From the NCBI GenBank assembly GCA_947565425.1, contig CANOFW010000022.1:1-50696 (forward strand): DNA of 50,696 bases. The letters are read 5' to 3'. Positions within the stretch are counted from its first letter, which is position 1. Every line of letters starts with the position of its first letter. Shown piece by piece: positions 17,576 to 26,327 of this stretch. Source of the stretch: an uncultured Lachnospiraceae bacterium. GTDB taxonomy: Bacteria > Bacillota > Clostridia > Lachnospirales > Lachnospiraceae. Under the pieces are notes generated by a model that was given only the letters and a program-made list of their open reading frames with translations, did no database searches and was not told where the DNA came from. The translations under genes and the position numbers were made by a program.

Positions 17576-18490
17576 TCACCGTCCCGTCACCACTTCAAAA
17601 TATCTGCCGATTTCGCGCCATGCCCGCTTTGATTCCGGCATCATCATCATCCCCATCTGGAACACATGGAACATCCCCTCATAAATGCTCAGGCGCACTT
17701 TCACACCCTGCCGTTTTGCCTTGTGTGCAACGCCAATGGAATCGCTCAACAGCATTTCTATGGAACCCGCCTGAATCAACATGGGCGGAAAGCCCCAATA
17801 ATTCCCAAACATCGGAGAAATATATGGGTCTTTTAGATCGTGCATTCCCACATAATCCCGGTTATAAATCAGACTATCCGTTGTTTTTCCAAACAGTGGG
17901 TCATTCTCATAATTGTCCAGATAAGATGGACCGCTGGCCGTTAAATCTGCCCAAGGCGACATCAATACCAGTCCACCCGGCAGCCTTTTATTATGATCTT
18001 TTAAATACATGCAAAGTGCAAGCGCAAGCCCTCCACCTGCCGAATCGCCCGCCACAATAATCTGTCGGCTGCGCCAGCCTGCATTTTGCAGCCAATTGTA
18101 CGCCTCGACAGCATCCTCTAGCGCCGCCGGATAAGGATCTTCAGGGGCTACTCGGTAATCAATCGTCAGCACATCCATGCCTTTACTGACCTCACAATAC
18201 AATCCTGCAAAGGAACGATAAGCGTTGCGCATGGCGCCGATATAGCCGCCGCCGTGAAGTTGCAAAATCACATAATCTGTCCGTGGTTTTTCCCTGCGGC
18301 AAAGATATTCCATCTGAAACTCAGGCATCGCAATCTCCGTCAAGCGAAAACATTCCGGACATCTCCACTTGGGCTCTACCAACTTCTTACGCAGCTCCCC
18401 CGTTTTAATCTTCCTGCCTATGAGGTTATCATTCGTCACATGTGCAATCATGTCCCGAATGACTCTTCCGCGTACGCTGACTTCCTGCAT
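17576..18490 (-). CDS. Alpha/beta hydrolase (HSL-type esterase/lipase-like)
   Basis: About 304 residues from the ATG at 18490, which has AAAGGAG 7 bases upstream; the upstream ATG at 18547 has none. The oxyanion-hole motif HGGGY and the nucleophile motif GDSAGG identify the hormone-sensitive-lipase-like family. An Asp near QAGSIEMLLSDS and the His in YEGMFHVFQM complete the catalytic triad. Predicted cytosolic carboxylesterase. It is the last gene of a four-gene cassette with the DUF6320-like, acyltransferase-like and HD proteins; the set suggests acylation and deacylation of one small substrate, which is inference. Confidence 0.88.
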   Translation of the reverse strand: MQEVSVRGRVIRDMIAHVTNDNLIGRKIKTGELRKKLVEPKWRCPECFRLTEIAMPEFQMEYLCRREKPRTDYVILQLHGGGYIGAMRNAYRSFAGLYCEVSKGMDVLTIDYRVAPEDPYPAALEDAVEAYNWLQNAGWRSRQIIVAGDSAGGGLALALCMYLKDHNKRLPGGLVLMSPWADLTASGPSYLDNYENDPLFGKTTDSLIYNRDYVGMHDLKDPYISPMFGNYWGFPPMLIQAGSIEMLLSDSIGVAHKAKRQGVKVRLSIYEGMFHVFQMGMMMMPESKRAWREIGRYFEVVTGR

Positions 18491-18539
18491 GTCTTTCTCC
18501 TTTCGTATCTCTTCATACTTTTTCGTAATTGCAGCCTCT

Positions 18540-19208
18540 TTATACATGAAAACGCCGCTTCAACTCCGCTTTCGCCCTACGTTCCCCAAAAATCAAAGTT
18601 CCAAGGAGCATACACAGGGAGACGGCAAGCGCCGTCAGTGTAAGGATTGGACTTGTAATTACTTCCAATTTCCACAACAACACGCAACCAGCGGACAAAA
18701 GAACGGTAAGAATCTGCAAAAGGATATAGCTTTGCCAGTTGGACATATTGACAAGCATCAGTATGCCAATCGTGGCGTTCAACAGCAATATCGCGCTTGG
18801 CAATACATAATTGATTGACCAGCCCTGGTAACCGACAATAACATCCGCAGCAATCACTAAAATCACCGCTCCGATGAGCTGCACAAGAATCACCGCCTTA
18901 TAACCGTTATTTCTCTGAAGTGAATATTTCAAGGTTATAAAAAAATAAAGTATCGTTATTCCGCTGATTGCTGACCACCAAATTCCGCGGTAAGTAAGAT
19001 AATTGATGATAATTAGGGACGCTTCAATAATAATTGCCAGGAAACTATAAAGCCGCACCACAAAACTCAATTTCTTGGAGACTGCTTTCACATCAGGGTA
19101 ACCGTTATGCCATTCTTCTTCCCCTGATAGTTCCAGCACACTATTGCAAAGGGGACATACACTGGTATCATCTAATATTTCCACCTGGCATTTCTTACAT
19201 ACTCTCAT
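18540..19208 (-). CDS. DUF6320-like membrane protein with N-terminal zinc ribbon
   Basis: A 222-residue protein. The N-terminus holds two CxxC pairs (CKKC at 4-7, CPLC at about 18-21) typical of a small zinc ribbon. About six hydrophobic segments follow, ending in a basic tail (RRAKAELKRRFHV). I recognise this layout as DUF6320, found beside HxxxDG acyltransferases in Lachnospiraceae. Its start overlaps the stop of the upstream acyltransferase gene by 4 bp (ATGA-type), implying translational coupling. Biochemical function is unknown. Confidence 0.78.
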   Translation of the reverse strand: MRVCKKCQVEILDDTSVCPLCNSVLELSGEEEWHNGYPDVKAVSKKLSFVVRLYSFLAIIIEASLIIINYLTYRGIWWSAISGITILYFFITLKYSLQRNNGYKAVILVQLIGAVILVIAADVIVGYQGWSINYVLPSAILLLNATIGILMLVNMSNWQSYILLQILTVLLSAGCVLLWKLEVITSPILTLTALAVSLCMLLGTLIFGERRAKAELKRRFHV

Positions 19209-20491
19209 TCGTCATACACTCCATTCGTTTCAATCCGCACGGGGATGCCATCTTGGGAAAGCCGTCGGAAAAATCCCCGCTGTACAGACACATCCGCAAG
19301 ATTGCTGCTTATTGTAAACACCATCGTATCCCTATAAGAACAAATGGTGCCTTTGATATTCTGCCCCTCGGACATGGACAACATCGCGCTGAAATCTCGG
19401 ATATAATCCTGATACTCCTCTTTCACCTGAATATTGCCAATATTGGTAACCGTCGTCGTATTCGCAAGCGCGCTGGTCCTGTATATCGAACGGATGGCAA
19501 TGTTTTTTATAAAAAGCGGCACCGCACGCAATATAAAATTTTTCTCATTTGACACATTATACGCAAATAGATTCTCCAAATGCTCTCTGTTAATCTGACT
19601 GCGAAGGCTTTCCGCCACAATCTGTACCACTTGGGCAAACGTATAATTCTCCTCTTTGGGATGGAATACCGCAGACACGATTACAAAGAAATTTTTCATG
19701 GTAATAGAATTAAAATAAGGGCGCAGATTCACCGGCACACAAGAACTAATCGGACGTTTGGAAGGCGCCCCCTGTAAACACTCCTGGTAAATGCTCCACA
19801 GAAATGACGCTGCTAGATATTCATTAATAGAAACATCGTATTTCTGACATGCCTTTTTTAAGTCCGAAATCGGCATATAACCATGCATCACGCCAAGCTC
19901 TAACGGCCGCAGTTTTTCCCCTTTCACCTGGAAAGCCCGCGCCGTTTTATAGCCCTTTTTGTGGCTCTTTTTGTAATTTTTTAAGTAACTGTCCTCACGG
20001 TTTAGGGATGTGTCGCTGCACAGACCGTCGCCCAACTTTTCCCGCAGTTCGGGATGCGCAAGGCGTAAATACTGGTAAGTGAGTTCCCGCAAAAAAGTAA
20101 TGCCTCCCATGCCATCCGTCAGCGCATGGAAGACCTCTAAATTAATCCGATTTTTATAATAATTCACCCGAAACAAATAATTACGATTCCGGTTGGGCGA
20201 GATAAACTGGCAGGGATAACGGTATTCCTGTTTCACTTCCGGCGCCGGCTTCTGATTCGTCTCAAAATAATACCAGAACACACCATAACGAATGCGCACG
20301 CGAAATACGTCAAACCAAGGCAATACGCGCTGTAGCGCCTCTTGTAAAAGTTCCTTTTGTACTTCTTCCTGCAAAGTTACAGAGATTCGGTCAACATTTG
20401 TCATACTTTCGCCGGCAATCACCGGAAAGACATTTGCCGTGTTATCCAGTTTATCCCATTTTATCTCTTTCCTTCGATTTCTTTCTGTCAT
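19205..20491 (-). CDS. Condensation/alcohol-acetyltransferase-like acyltransferase
   Basis: A 428-residue enzyme of the CoA-dependent acyltransferase superfamily that includes WES, alcohol acetyltransferases and NRPS condensation domains. The catalytic motif HxxxDG appears as HALTDGMGG, near residue 140. ISSCVPVNLRPYF in the second half resembles the conserved latch-like region. No signal peptide. It overlaps the HD gene upstream and the DUF6320 gene downstream by 4 bp each, so the three are probably made as a set. The donor and acceptor cannot be read from the sequence. Confidence 0.82.
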   Translation of the reverse strand: MTERNRRKEIKWDKLDNTANVFPVIAGESMTNVDRISVTLQEEVQKELLQEALQRVLPWFDVFRVRIRYGVFWYYFETNQKPAPEVKQEYRYPCQFISPNRNRNYLFRVNYYKNRINLEVFHALTDGMGGITFLRELTYQYLRLAHPELREKLGDGLCSDTSLNREDSYLKNYKKSHKKGYKTARAFQVKGEKLRPLELGVMHGYMPISDLKKACQKYDVSINEYLAASFLWSIYQECLQGAPSKRPISSCVPVNLRPYFNSITMKNFFVIVSAVFHPKEENYTFAQVVQIVAESLRSQINREHLENLFAYNVSNEKNFILRAVPLFIKNIAIRSIYRTSALANTTTVTNIGNIQVKEEYQDYIRDFSAMLSMSEGQNIKGTICSYRDTMVFTISSNLADVSVQRGFFRRLSQDGIPVRIETNGVYDE

Positions 20492-20934
20492 TTTATTACC
20501 TCATAGATGGAACATCCTTTATCCACCAGACACACAATCCAGCCTTCCAGACAGGAAGGCGGCACCGGAATCAAGGGAAACATATGGCGCAAAATAATGT
20601 TGCGCTCGCGTCTGCTCAGCGTAAAATCTGCATCCGCATTCCTTAATGCCGTAAATGGATGGCGAAATCCGTGAAGGTTATGGGTTCTGTCCTTCTCATG
20701 CCAATCGTACAGGAAATAATCGTGCAGCAACGCACCGCGCACTAATTCCCGTCTGTTCCTGCGCAAATGCAAAAAATCTGCCATACTCAAACTGTAGTAT
20801 GCCACGCGAATGCTGTGCGCATACACAGAAGTACTCCCATGCTGTATGAAATTGCGGGAGCATTGCATCCTCCCGTCGCGGGAAAATTCCCGCACATATT
20901 TTGCAATCAGGCGTTTCTTGTCTGATGGAGTCAT
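20488..20934 (-). CDS. HD-domain protein, small (148 aa)
   Basis: A short metal-dependent phosphohydrolase-like protein. HSIRVAYYSL (first His), GALLHDYFLYDW (HD pair) and LRHMFPL with D in CLVDKG give the four HD superfamily ligand positions. A basic N-terminus (SDKKRLIAKYVREF) precedes the domain. It is the first gene of the four-gene cassette, overlapping the acyltransferase gene by 4 bp. Substrate unknown; the small size means it is not an HD-GYP or a RelA-type enzyme. Confidence 0.82.
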   Translation of the reverse strand: MTPSDKKRLIAKYVREFSRDGRMQCSRNFIQHGSTSVYAHSIRVAYYSLSMADFLHLRRNRRELVRGALLHDYFLYDWHEKDRTHNLHGFRHPFTALRNADADFTLSRRERNIILRHMFPLIPVPPSCLEGWIVCLVDKGCSIYEVIK

Positions 20935-20977
20935 AAATGCCCCCTTATGCCAATTTACTTCTTTGGCTGTTCCAAGA

Positions 20978-21021
20978 GGCCTAAGGCATCCTCCCAGCTT
21001 CGCTGGGTCCCTCCTTAGGCC
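20978..21021 (-). repeat. Hairpin repeat family, copy B (overlaps lysC stop)
   Basis: GGCCTAAGG at one end pairs with CCTTAGGCC at the other, and the centre CCCAGC-GAA-GCTGGG (minus strand) forms a second perfect stem. The core matches copies A and C. It supplies the last codons and stop of lysC (TTG GCC TAA), so it may act as a 3' end structure for that mRNA, although no U-run follows. Confidence 0.75.
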
Positions 21022-22346
21022 AATTGCGTCTCAACAAAGATATCATAGATGGCGCGGATTGCCGTCTCGAAGTCACAGCTTTTAACGCCAATAATAATAT
21101 TCAGCTCGCTAGAGCCCTGATCAATCATCTTCACATTGACATTCGCATGGGCAAGCGCAGAGAAAATCCGTCCGGCTGTCCCTCGCGTAGAGCGCATACC
21201 GCGCCCCACTACTGCAACCAAGGCAATATCACTTTCCAGTTCTATGCTGTCCGGCTTCGCAAGACGATGGATGGCAGATAGTACCTGCTGTTCTTTGCCC
21301 TCAAATTCTTCCTGGTGCACAAACACAGTCATCGTGTCAATGCCGGAGGGCAAATGTTCAAAGGAAATACCATATTTCTCAAATGCCTCCAAAACCTTAC
21401 GTCCGAACCCAACCTCAGAATTCATCATGTCTTTGTCGACATTTACCGCCACAAATCCTTTTTTTCCTGCAATTCCAGTAATGGTATAATCCGGCATACG
21501 GCAAGTACTTTCTACAATCAGTGTACCCTCATCTTCCGGCGCGTTGGTATTACGGATGTTAATCGGTATACCTGCCTTGCGTACCGGAAATACTGCATCT
21601 TCATGTAAAACAGTAGCTCCCATATAAGAAAGCTCGCGAAGCTCCCGATAGGTAATCACTTTAATTCCTTTGGGGTTGTCAATAATCCGTGGATCTGCAA
21701 TCAAAAATCCTGACACATCCGTCCAGTTCTCATAGATATCCGCCTGAACTGCTTTTGCCACAATTGAGCCTGTGATATCAGAGCCGCCTCTGGAAAATGT
21801 CTTCACCGTGCCGTCCGCCTTCGCCCCATAAAATCCGGGAATTACGGCACGCTCACAGCTATTAAGACGTGCAGCCAAAATCTCGTTTGTCTTCTCGGCG
21901 TCAAATTCTCCCTTATCATCAAAGCGAATGACTTTGGCCGCGTCAATAAACTCATAGCCCAAATACTCCGCCATGATGATTCCATTCAAATATTCTCCGC
22001 GAGAAGCGGCGTAATCCTCTCCCGCCTTATTCTTAAAGTTCTCAGCGATCTCCTCAAATTCCTTGACTAAGGATAACTTGAGATGAAGACCATTGATAAT
22101 CGCCTCGTAGCGCTCCCTAATTTTTCGCAAAGCAGTAGAAAAATTCTCCTCTGCCTCCGCTTGCGCATAACACTGATACAACATATCCGTCACTTTCGTA
22201 TCTTTGGCATTGCGTTTCCCAGGCGCGCTGGGCACCACATATCTGCGGCTTTCCTCTGCACGAATAATCTTTCCTACCTTTGAAAACTGCCCGGCGCTTG
22301 CCAGGGAGCTTCCGCCAAACTTTACTACTTTTATCATATCCTCCAT
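21015..22346 (-). CDS. lysC: Aspartate kinase
   Basis: A 443-residue aspartokinase that phosphorylates aspartate, the first step to lysine, threonine and methionine. Seen: KVVKFGGSSLA (N-terminal ATP site), the catalytic SRGGSDITGS, WTDVSGFLIADPRI and two C-terminal ACT domains (about 290-440, including GRGMRSTRGTAGRIFSAL). The ACT pair implies feedback control by an amino acid. Two starts are possible, ATG at 22346 without a good site and ATG at 22337 with GGAGG only 2 bases away; neither spacing is ideal. No lysine riboswitch or T-box core was found upstream. Downstream it runs into hairpin copy B. Confidence 0.95.
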   Translation of the reverse strand: MEDMIKVVKFGGSSLASAGQFSKVGKIIRAEESRRYVVPSAPGKRNAKDTKVTDMLYQCYAQAEAEENFSTALRKIRERYEAIINGLHLKLSLVKEFEEIAENFKNKAGEDYAASRGEYLNGIIMAEYLGYEFIDAAKVIRFDDKGEFDAEKTNEILAARLNSCERAVIPGFYGAKADGTVKTFSRGGSDITGSIVAKAVQADIYENWTDVSGFLIADPRIIDNPKGIKVITYRELRELSYMGATVLHEDAVFPVRKAGIPINIRNTNAPEDEGTLIVESTCRMPDYTITGIAGKKGFVAVNVDKDMMNSEVGFGRKVLEAFEKYGISFEHLPSGIDTMTVFVHQEEFEGKEQQVLSAIHRLAKPDSIELESDIALVAVVGRGMRSTRGTAGRIFSALAHANVNVKMIDQGSSELNIIIGVKSCDFETAIRAIYDIFVETQLA

Positions 22347-22350
22347 TACT

Positions 22351-22371
22351 ATAAGGCAGATTCTGCCTTAT
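22351..22371. promoter_or_regulatory. 21-bp perfect palindrome just upstream of lysC
   Basis: ATAAGGCAGA-T-TCTGCCTTAT is a perfect inverted repeat with a 1-base centre, 5 bp from the lysC ATG on the leader side. The half site TCTGCCTTAT occurs a third time at 22483-22492. It could be an operator or an mRNA hairpin masking the start region. Confidence 0.55.
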
Positions 22372-22829
22372 ATACCTTCCTTTCTTACAGTCTTCTTCTC
22401 CTGCCGAAATCCGGCACTTATGGGCCTTTCCATGTACGAAACAGCCTAAAAACCTATAATCAGATGGTATTTTACCACAAAATCTGCCTTATTGGAACTA
22501 AATCTTGAAACTTTTTTTATTTACGAACAATTCAGCCAGCCGAATAAATCGGGGAAAATCGTGCTAAGTGCCCTGTGGGTATGCACGAATTTTACACGAT
22601 TCATTTCGGCTGAGGGAACGCCATTTTATGAGCAAAGTTAGCATTTAACCTGAGGGGGGACCCAACGAAGTTGGGGAGAGTCCTGAGGTCTCCTACCGTT
22701 TCCCGATAAGATAAAGCAGCGTGAAAGTGCCGTAGGTTGCTAAGTGCCGGTGGCACTTGTTAAGCAACGACCGAAGCAAAGCGTAGAACTTTGCGAATGG
22801 CGTGGGCTGAACTTTAAGCATACCAGTTC
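22372..22829. other. 458-bp non-coding, repeat-rich interval
   Basis: No convincing ORF lies between lysC and the GH2 gene. The interval holds an imperfect ~30-bp inverted repeat (22532-22613, TCAGCC...GGCTGA arms), hairpin family copy C (22649-22688), a strong hairpin GTTGCTaAGTGCC/GGCACTT...AGCAAC (22736-22768) and GCAAAG/CTTTGC. It also must contain the lysC promoter; TAAAAT at about 22468-22473 on the minus strand is a possible -10 with no clear -35. Confidence 0.6.
22649..22688 (+). repeat. Hairpin repeat family, copy C
   Basis: This copy lies on the plus strand: CCTGAGG...GGGACCCAAC-GAA-GTTGGG...CCTGAGG. Compared with copies A and B the stem is CCCAAC/GTTGGG instead of CCCAGC/GCTGGG, so both arms changed together and pairing is kept. 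That compensatory change supports selection for the folded form. Confidence 0.7.
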
Positions 22830-25800
22830 CTATTTTACTGTTGTCTTCTTTCCTGCACCGCGCAAGCGCAAAATGCTGCGATAAGATTTCAGCTTACTCC
22901 TTGGTACTTTAAACGTTGCTTTGGTATAAATTCCTTTGAAAGCGTTGCTGCCAATGGAAGATTTCTTCAGCTTTGTCGTTTTAATTGTGATCGTTTTCAG
23001 CTTTTTGCAGCCGGCAAAGGACTGTTTGCCAACCTTCTTCACACCGGCGGGAATTGTGAGCTTTGTCAGCGCCGTACATTTTCCAAAAGCATTATTGCCA
23101 ATGGTCTCTACTTTCTTGCCCAACGTAACTGTTTTTAGCTTCTTACAATTATAAAATACGCTGCTGCCGATTGTCCTGACATTGTTTCCAACAGTAATTT
23201 TCGTCACATTCTTATTGTTGCGGAAAGCTTTATCAGCAATAGCAGTTACCGTATAAGCTCCCCCATTCACTATAATCTTTGCCGGAATTGTCACATTCTT
23301 TGCCGATTGATTCTGCGACTTCACATACGAAACAGTTCCAGTTACTTTTCCCCCAGAAACTTTTACCGATAGTACTTTATATTCTGCTTTGGAAGTAGCG
23401 TCTTTCAGTTTGCTACCCTTCTTAGGGACTTTGAGCTTTGCCACTGCCTCCGTCTTCGTTGTCTTGCAGACGCTACAGGTAAAAGTCTTAACACCCGCTT
23501 TGCTGACCGTCGACTGACTCGTAATCACTCCGCTGTTCCAGCGATGCCCTGACGCAGAGATTACCTTTCCCTGAGAAATTTTCACGCCGCAATTCAAGCA
23601 GTAAGTATCGCCGCTATAGCCCGTTTTTGTACAGTCTGCCGCTACCTTATTCCAGAGCTCCGTATGCTGATGACTACAATTCTCTTCGCCGCTGGATACT
23701 GTAATCTTATCTGCTACCACACAGCAATCAGAAGCTGCGGCGTTTTTGTTCCCAGTTACCCGCACTTTCAACGTATGGGAACCGGGCGTTAAACCACTCG
23801 CTTCATACACGAGCTGCTGGTCTGCTTTGTCCGCCTGGTACATATCAACCAATTGTTCCTCTCCGTCGTCAATAGAAAATGCGGCTATCCCAATATTTCC
23901 TGCCTTTGTACTATAATATTTCACGGACGTACCCGTAAACTTAAACGTCAGGTAAGCGTCTTTTTCGTTAGACCAATAATTATCTCCCTGATAACAGGCT
24001 GCGTCCATACTGGAAGCCCAAGTACCGGAATATTCAAACTGAAACGCTCCATTTCCTTGTGTATGGTCGTTCACCACATTCTGATCGCCTCCCGCAGACA
24101 CTTCAATCTTATCTGCATTCAGATAATAATCTGAGGATGCGGCGTTCTTTTCCCCAGTTACCCGCACTTCTAACACATGCGCCCCATATGATAAGGTTCC
24201 TGTATCAAAAAGCAGCGCATTTGCATCTCTGTTGGCCGCATAGCAGTCCACTTTCGTTTCGGCGCCTCCATCGACAGAAAATGCCGCCACTCCGTGGTTA
24301 TTAGCTTTCGCTCCATAATATTTGAGATTTGTTCCCACAAACCGAATGCGCACGCTATCGCCCGCCTGCTTGGAATAATGATTATCGCTCTGGTGTGCCG
24401 TCTTTTCGCCGGCGTATACCCAACCGCTTCCCTGGTAAGCGAATTCAGAAAGCCCGTTCCCTCTCCTGCTGTCATTGACAGCGTATGCATTCGCGAATTT
24501 CAATGGCGCCGTACCAGTCGTCTGTACAACCGGAACGATGTTATCCGCATGAAACGGATGAATGGTAATATCTACAGAAGCCGGCTCCAATCCTTCCGAA
24601 GTAATGCTAAACTGCGCATTGCCCACAGCATCACGTTTCGACTGCACCAAAAAAGCAACTTTTCCGTTCTCCAGTTCCACATTCCGCTCTGTAATTAAAG
24701 TTGTTTCTGTGCCGCCTGTCTGCACAACATTTATCTTATTCGCCGCAAAAGGCACATGCTTCCCTTCTTCATCCACTGCGGTAACCGATATGCTCGTCAT
24801 ATCCGTTCCGTCTGCCACAAGCGTGCTGTAATCCGCTTCAGCAATAAGACGCACTGCTACTCCCGGTGTTTTGCGCACATAATCCCCTGCCTGCTTGCCG
24901 TCAAGATAACCGACTGCTTTCAATTCGCCCTCCTCATAAGAGATATTCTTAAATTCATACAGAGGATGTGGTAAGTTAAGATATTTATTCGGTTTTATTT
25001 TCCCTTTGGAAGCGCCATTGACAAACAATTCCACTTCGTCACAATTGCTCATAACATAAACGGAATTCGCGTTCGTGCCTTCCTTTGTCCAACTGTTGGC
25101 AATATAAATTAATGGATCACCTCCCGGCTCTTTCTGAGAGCGATAGAGATAAGCAACTGCCTTCTCATGGCGGAAAATATCGTAAAGCCCGCTGTAAAAC
25201 ACATGCCCCGTTTTGGTGTAATTGACCTCATTGTCGTAGTCAAACATACTCCAACCAAAACCGCCTGCTACCTTATCATTGCGATAGAAATAATCGAGCG
25301 GTTCCGCAAATGAATCAATAAATTTGATAACCTCCGCGTCTTTTGCCCAGGAATAACCGTCTCCCCACCAGTCATTGGAATGTTCGGTAACCATATAGGG
25401 GATATGGGGCGGATTCTCAGGATAACGGTAATTGACCGTCAAAAGGTCATTCACAACCACATCATTATCCGGCGTATCGCTGTCCGATGCCCCCGGCATA
25501 CCAAATTCCCAGCGCACTCCGTGCGTTACTCTCGTTGGGTCCAACTCCTTGGAAATCGCCTCGCACTCCTGGTTAAATGCAAGATTTCCCTTAGAGGAGG
25601 ATTCATTCGGTCTTGCACTCCAACTAATAATAGAAGGATGGTTCCGATCACGCAATATCATTTCTTCCAAGTTCTTCTTAAAATTATTTTTCCACTCATC
25701 ATTTCCCACATGCTGCCATCCTGGTGGTTCTTCAAACACAAGCAGTCCAATCTCATCACAGCGGTCCAGAAAAGACGGTTCCTGTGGATAATGAGAACAG

Positions 25801-26327
25801 CGTACGGCGTTGATACCGTCCGCCTTAATCAAGTCTGCATCCCGCTCCTGCAATTTATTGGGCACAGCGCGACCAATCCAGGGCCACTGTTCATGACGGT
25901 TAATACCGATAATCTCCATCTTCTCCCCATTGAGATAAAAACTTCCGTCCTCCGGCCCCGTCTTAAACTCCATAAAACGCATACCGAACCTGGTCTTATA
26001 TATATCAATTAGGGTATTTCCATCCTTAATCTTTGTGACAGCCGTATAGAGATATGGGTCGTCTACATCCCACAGATGTGGAGCGGAAATTGCACTGGTC
26101 GTCATCTGCACGTTTGTCAATTGTCCTGCTGGGATATCTGCTTTTTCCGAGGCAGAAACAACTGTTTTGCCATCCTTGTCAAGCACCGTTGTCTCCACCG
26201 TATAGGCTTTCCCCTGTTTGGAATTATTCTGAATATCCACGCTGTTTGTTACCACGCCATGCTCCCTGGTGAGATTGGGCGTAGTGACAAATACCCGTTC
26301 TACATGAACAGGCTCAGTGATTGTCAT
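22830..26327 (-). CDS. Glycoside hydrolase family 2 enzyme, C-terminal part (split from 26324-26908)
   Basis: This 1165-residue ORF lacks the signal peptide and sugar-binding start of a GH2 enzyme, which lie in the preceding ORF in another frame. It has the GH2 sandwich, then the TIM barrel with GINRHEQ, acid/base Glu in WSARPNESSS and nucleophile Glu in YMVTEHSND. A VELFVNG domain and an Ig-like domain follow. Two similar ~130-residue beta repeats come next (SEFAYQGSGWVYAG and FQFEYSGTWASSM). Then come two CxxC segments (CSVCKT) and BspA-type leucine-rich repeats to the end. The product of the intact gene would be a large secreted beta-galactosidase- or glucuronidase-like surface enzyme. Its ATG overlaps the upstream stop as ATGA, so some coupled translation is possible, but the protein would lack export. 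Confidence 0.85.
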   Translation of the reverse strand: MTITEPVHVERVFVTTPNLTREHGVVTNSVDIQNNSKQGKAYTVETTVLDKDGKTVVSASEKADIPAGQLTNVQMTTSAISAPHLWDVDDPYLYTAVTKIKDGNTLIDIYKTRFGMRFMEFKTGPEDGSFYLNGEKMEIIGINRHEQWPWIGRAVPNKLQERDADLIKADGINAVRCSHYPQEPSFLDRCDEIGLLVFEEPPGWQHVGNDEWKNNFKKNLEEMILRDRNHPSIISWSARPNESSSKGNLAFNQECEAISKELDPTRVTHGVRWEFGMPGASDSDTPDNDVVVNDLLTVNYRYPENPPHIPYMVTEHSNDWWGDGYSWAKDAEVIKFIDSFAEPLDYFYRNDKVAGGFGWSMFDYDNEVNYTKTGHVFYSGLYDIFRHEKAVAYLYRSQKEPGGDPLIYIANSWTKEGTNANSVYVMSNCDEVELFVNGASKGKIKPNKYLNLPHPLYEFKNISYEEGELKAVGYLDGKQAGDYVRKTPGVAVRLIAEADYSTLVADGTDMTSISVTAVDEEGKHVPFAANKINVVQTGGTETTLITERNVELENGKVAFLVQSKRDAVGNAQFSITSEGLEPASVDITIHPFHADNIVPVVQTTGTAPLKFANAYAVNDSRRGNGLSEFAYQGSGWVYAGEKTAHQSDNHYSKQAGDSVRIRFVGTNLKYYGAKANNHGVAAFSVDGGAETKVDCYAANRDANALLFDTGTLSYGAHVLEVRVTGEKNAASSDYYLNADKIEVSAGGDQNVVNDHTQGNGAFQFEYSGTWASSMDAACYQGDNYWSNEKDAYLTFKFTGTSVKYYSTKAGNIGIAAFSIDDGEEQLVDMYQADKADQQLVYEASGLTPGSHTLKVRVTGNKNAAASDCCVVADKITVSSGEENCSHQHTELWNKVAADCTKTGYSGDTYCLNCGVKISQGKVISASGHRWNSGVITSQSTVSKAGVKTFTCSVCKTTKTEAVAKLKVPKKGSKLKDATSKAEYKVLSVKVSGGKVTGTVSYVKSQNQSAKNVTIPAKIIVNGGAYTVTAIADKAFRNNKNVTKITVGNNVRTIGSSVFYNCKKLKTVTLGKKVETIGNNAFGKCTALTKLTIPAGVKKVGKQSFAGCKKLKTITIKTTKLKKSSIGSNAFKGIYTKATFKVPRSKLKSYRSILRLRGAGKKTTVK

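Noticed and set aside
22372-22470. Lysine riboswitch or T-box before lysC
   Set aside because: None of the conserved cores of the lysine riboswitch or the T-box GGGTGGNACCGCG sequence can be found on the minus strand.
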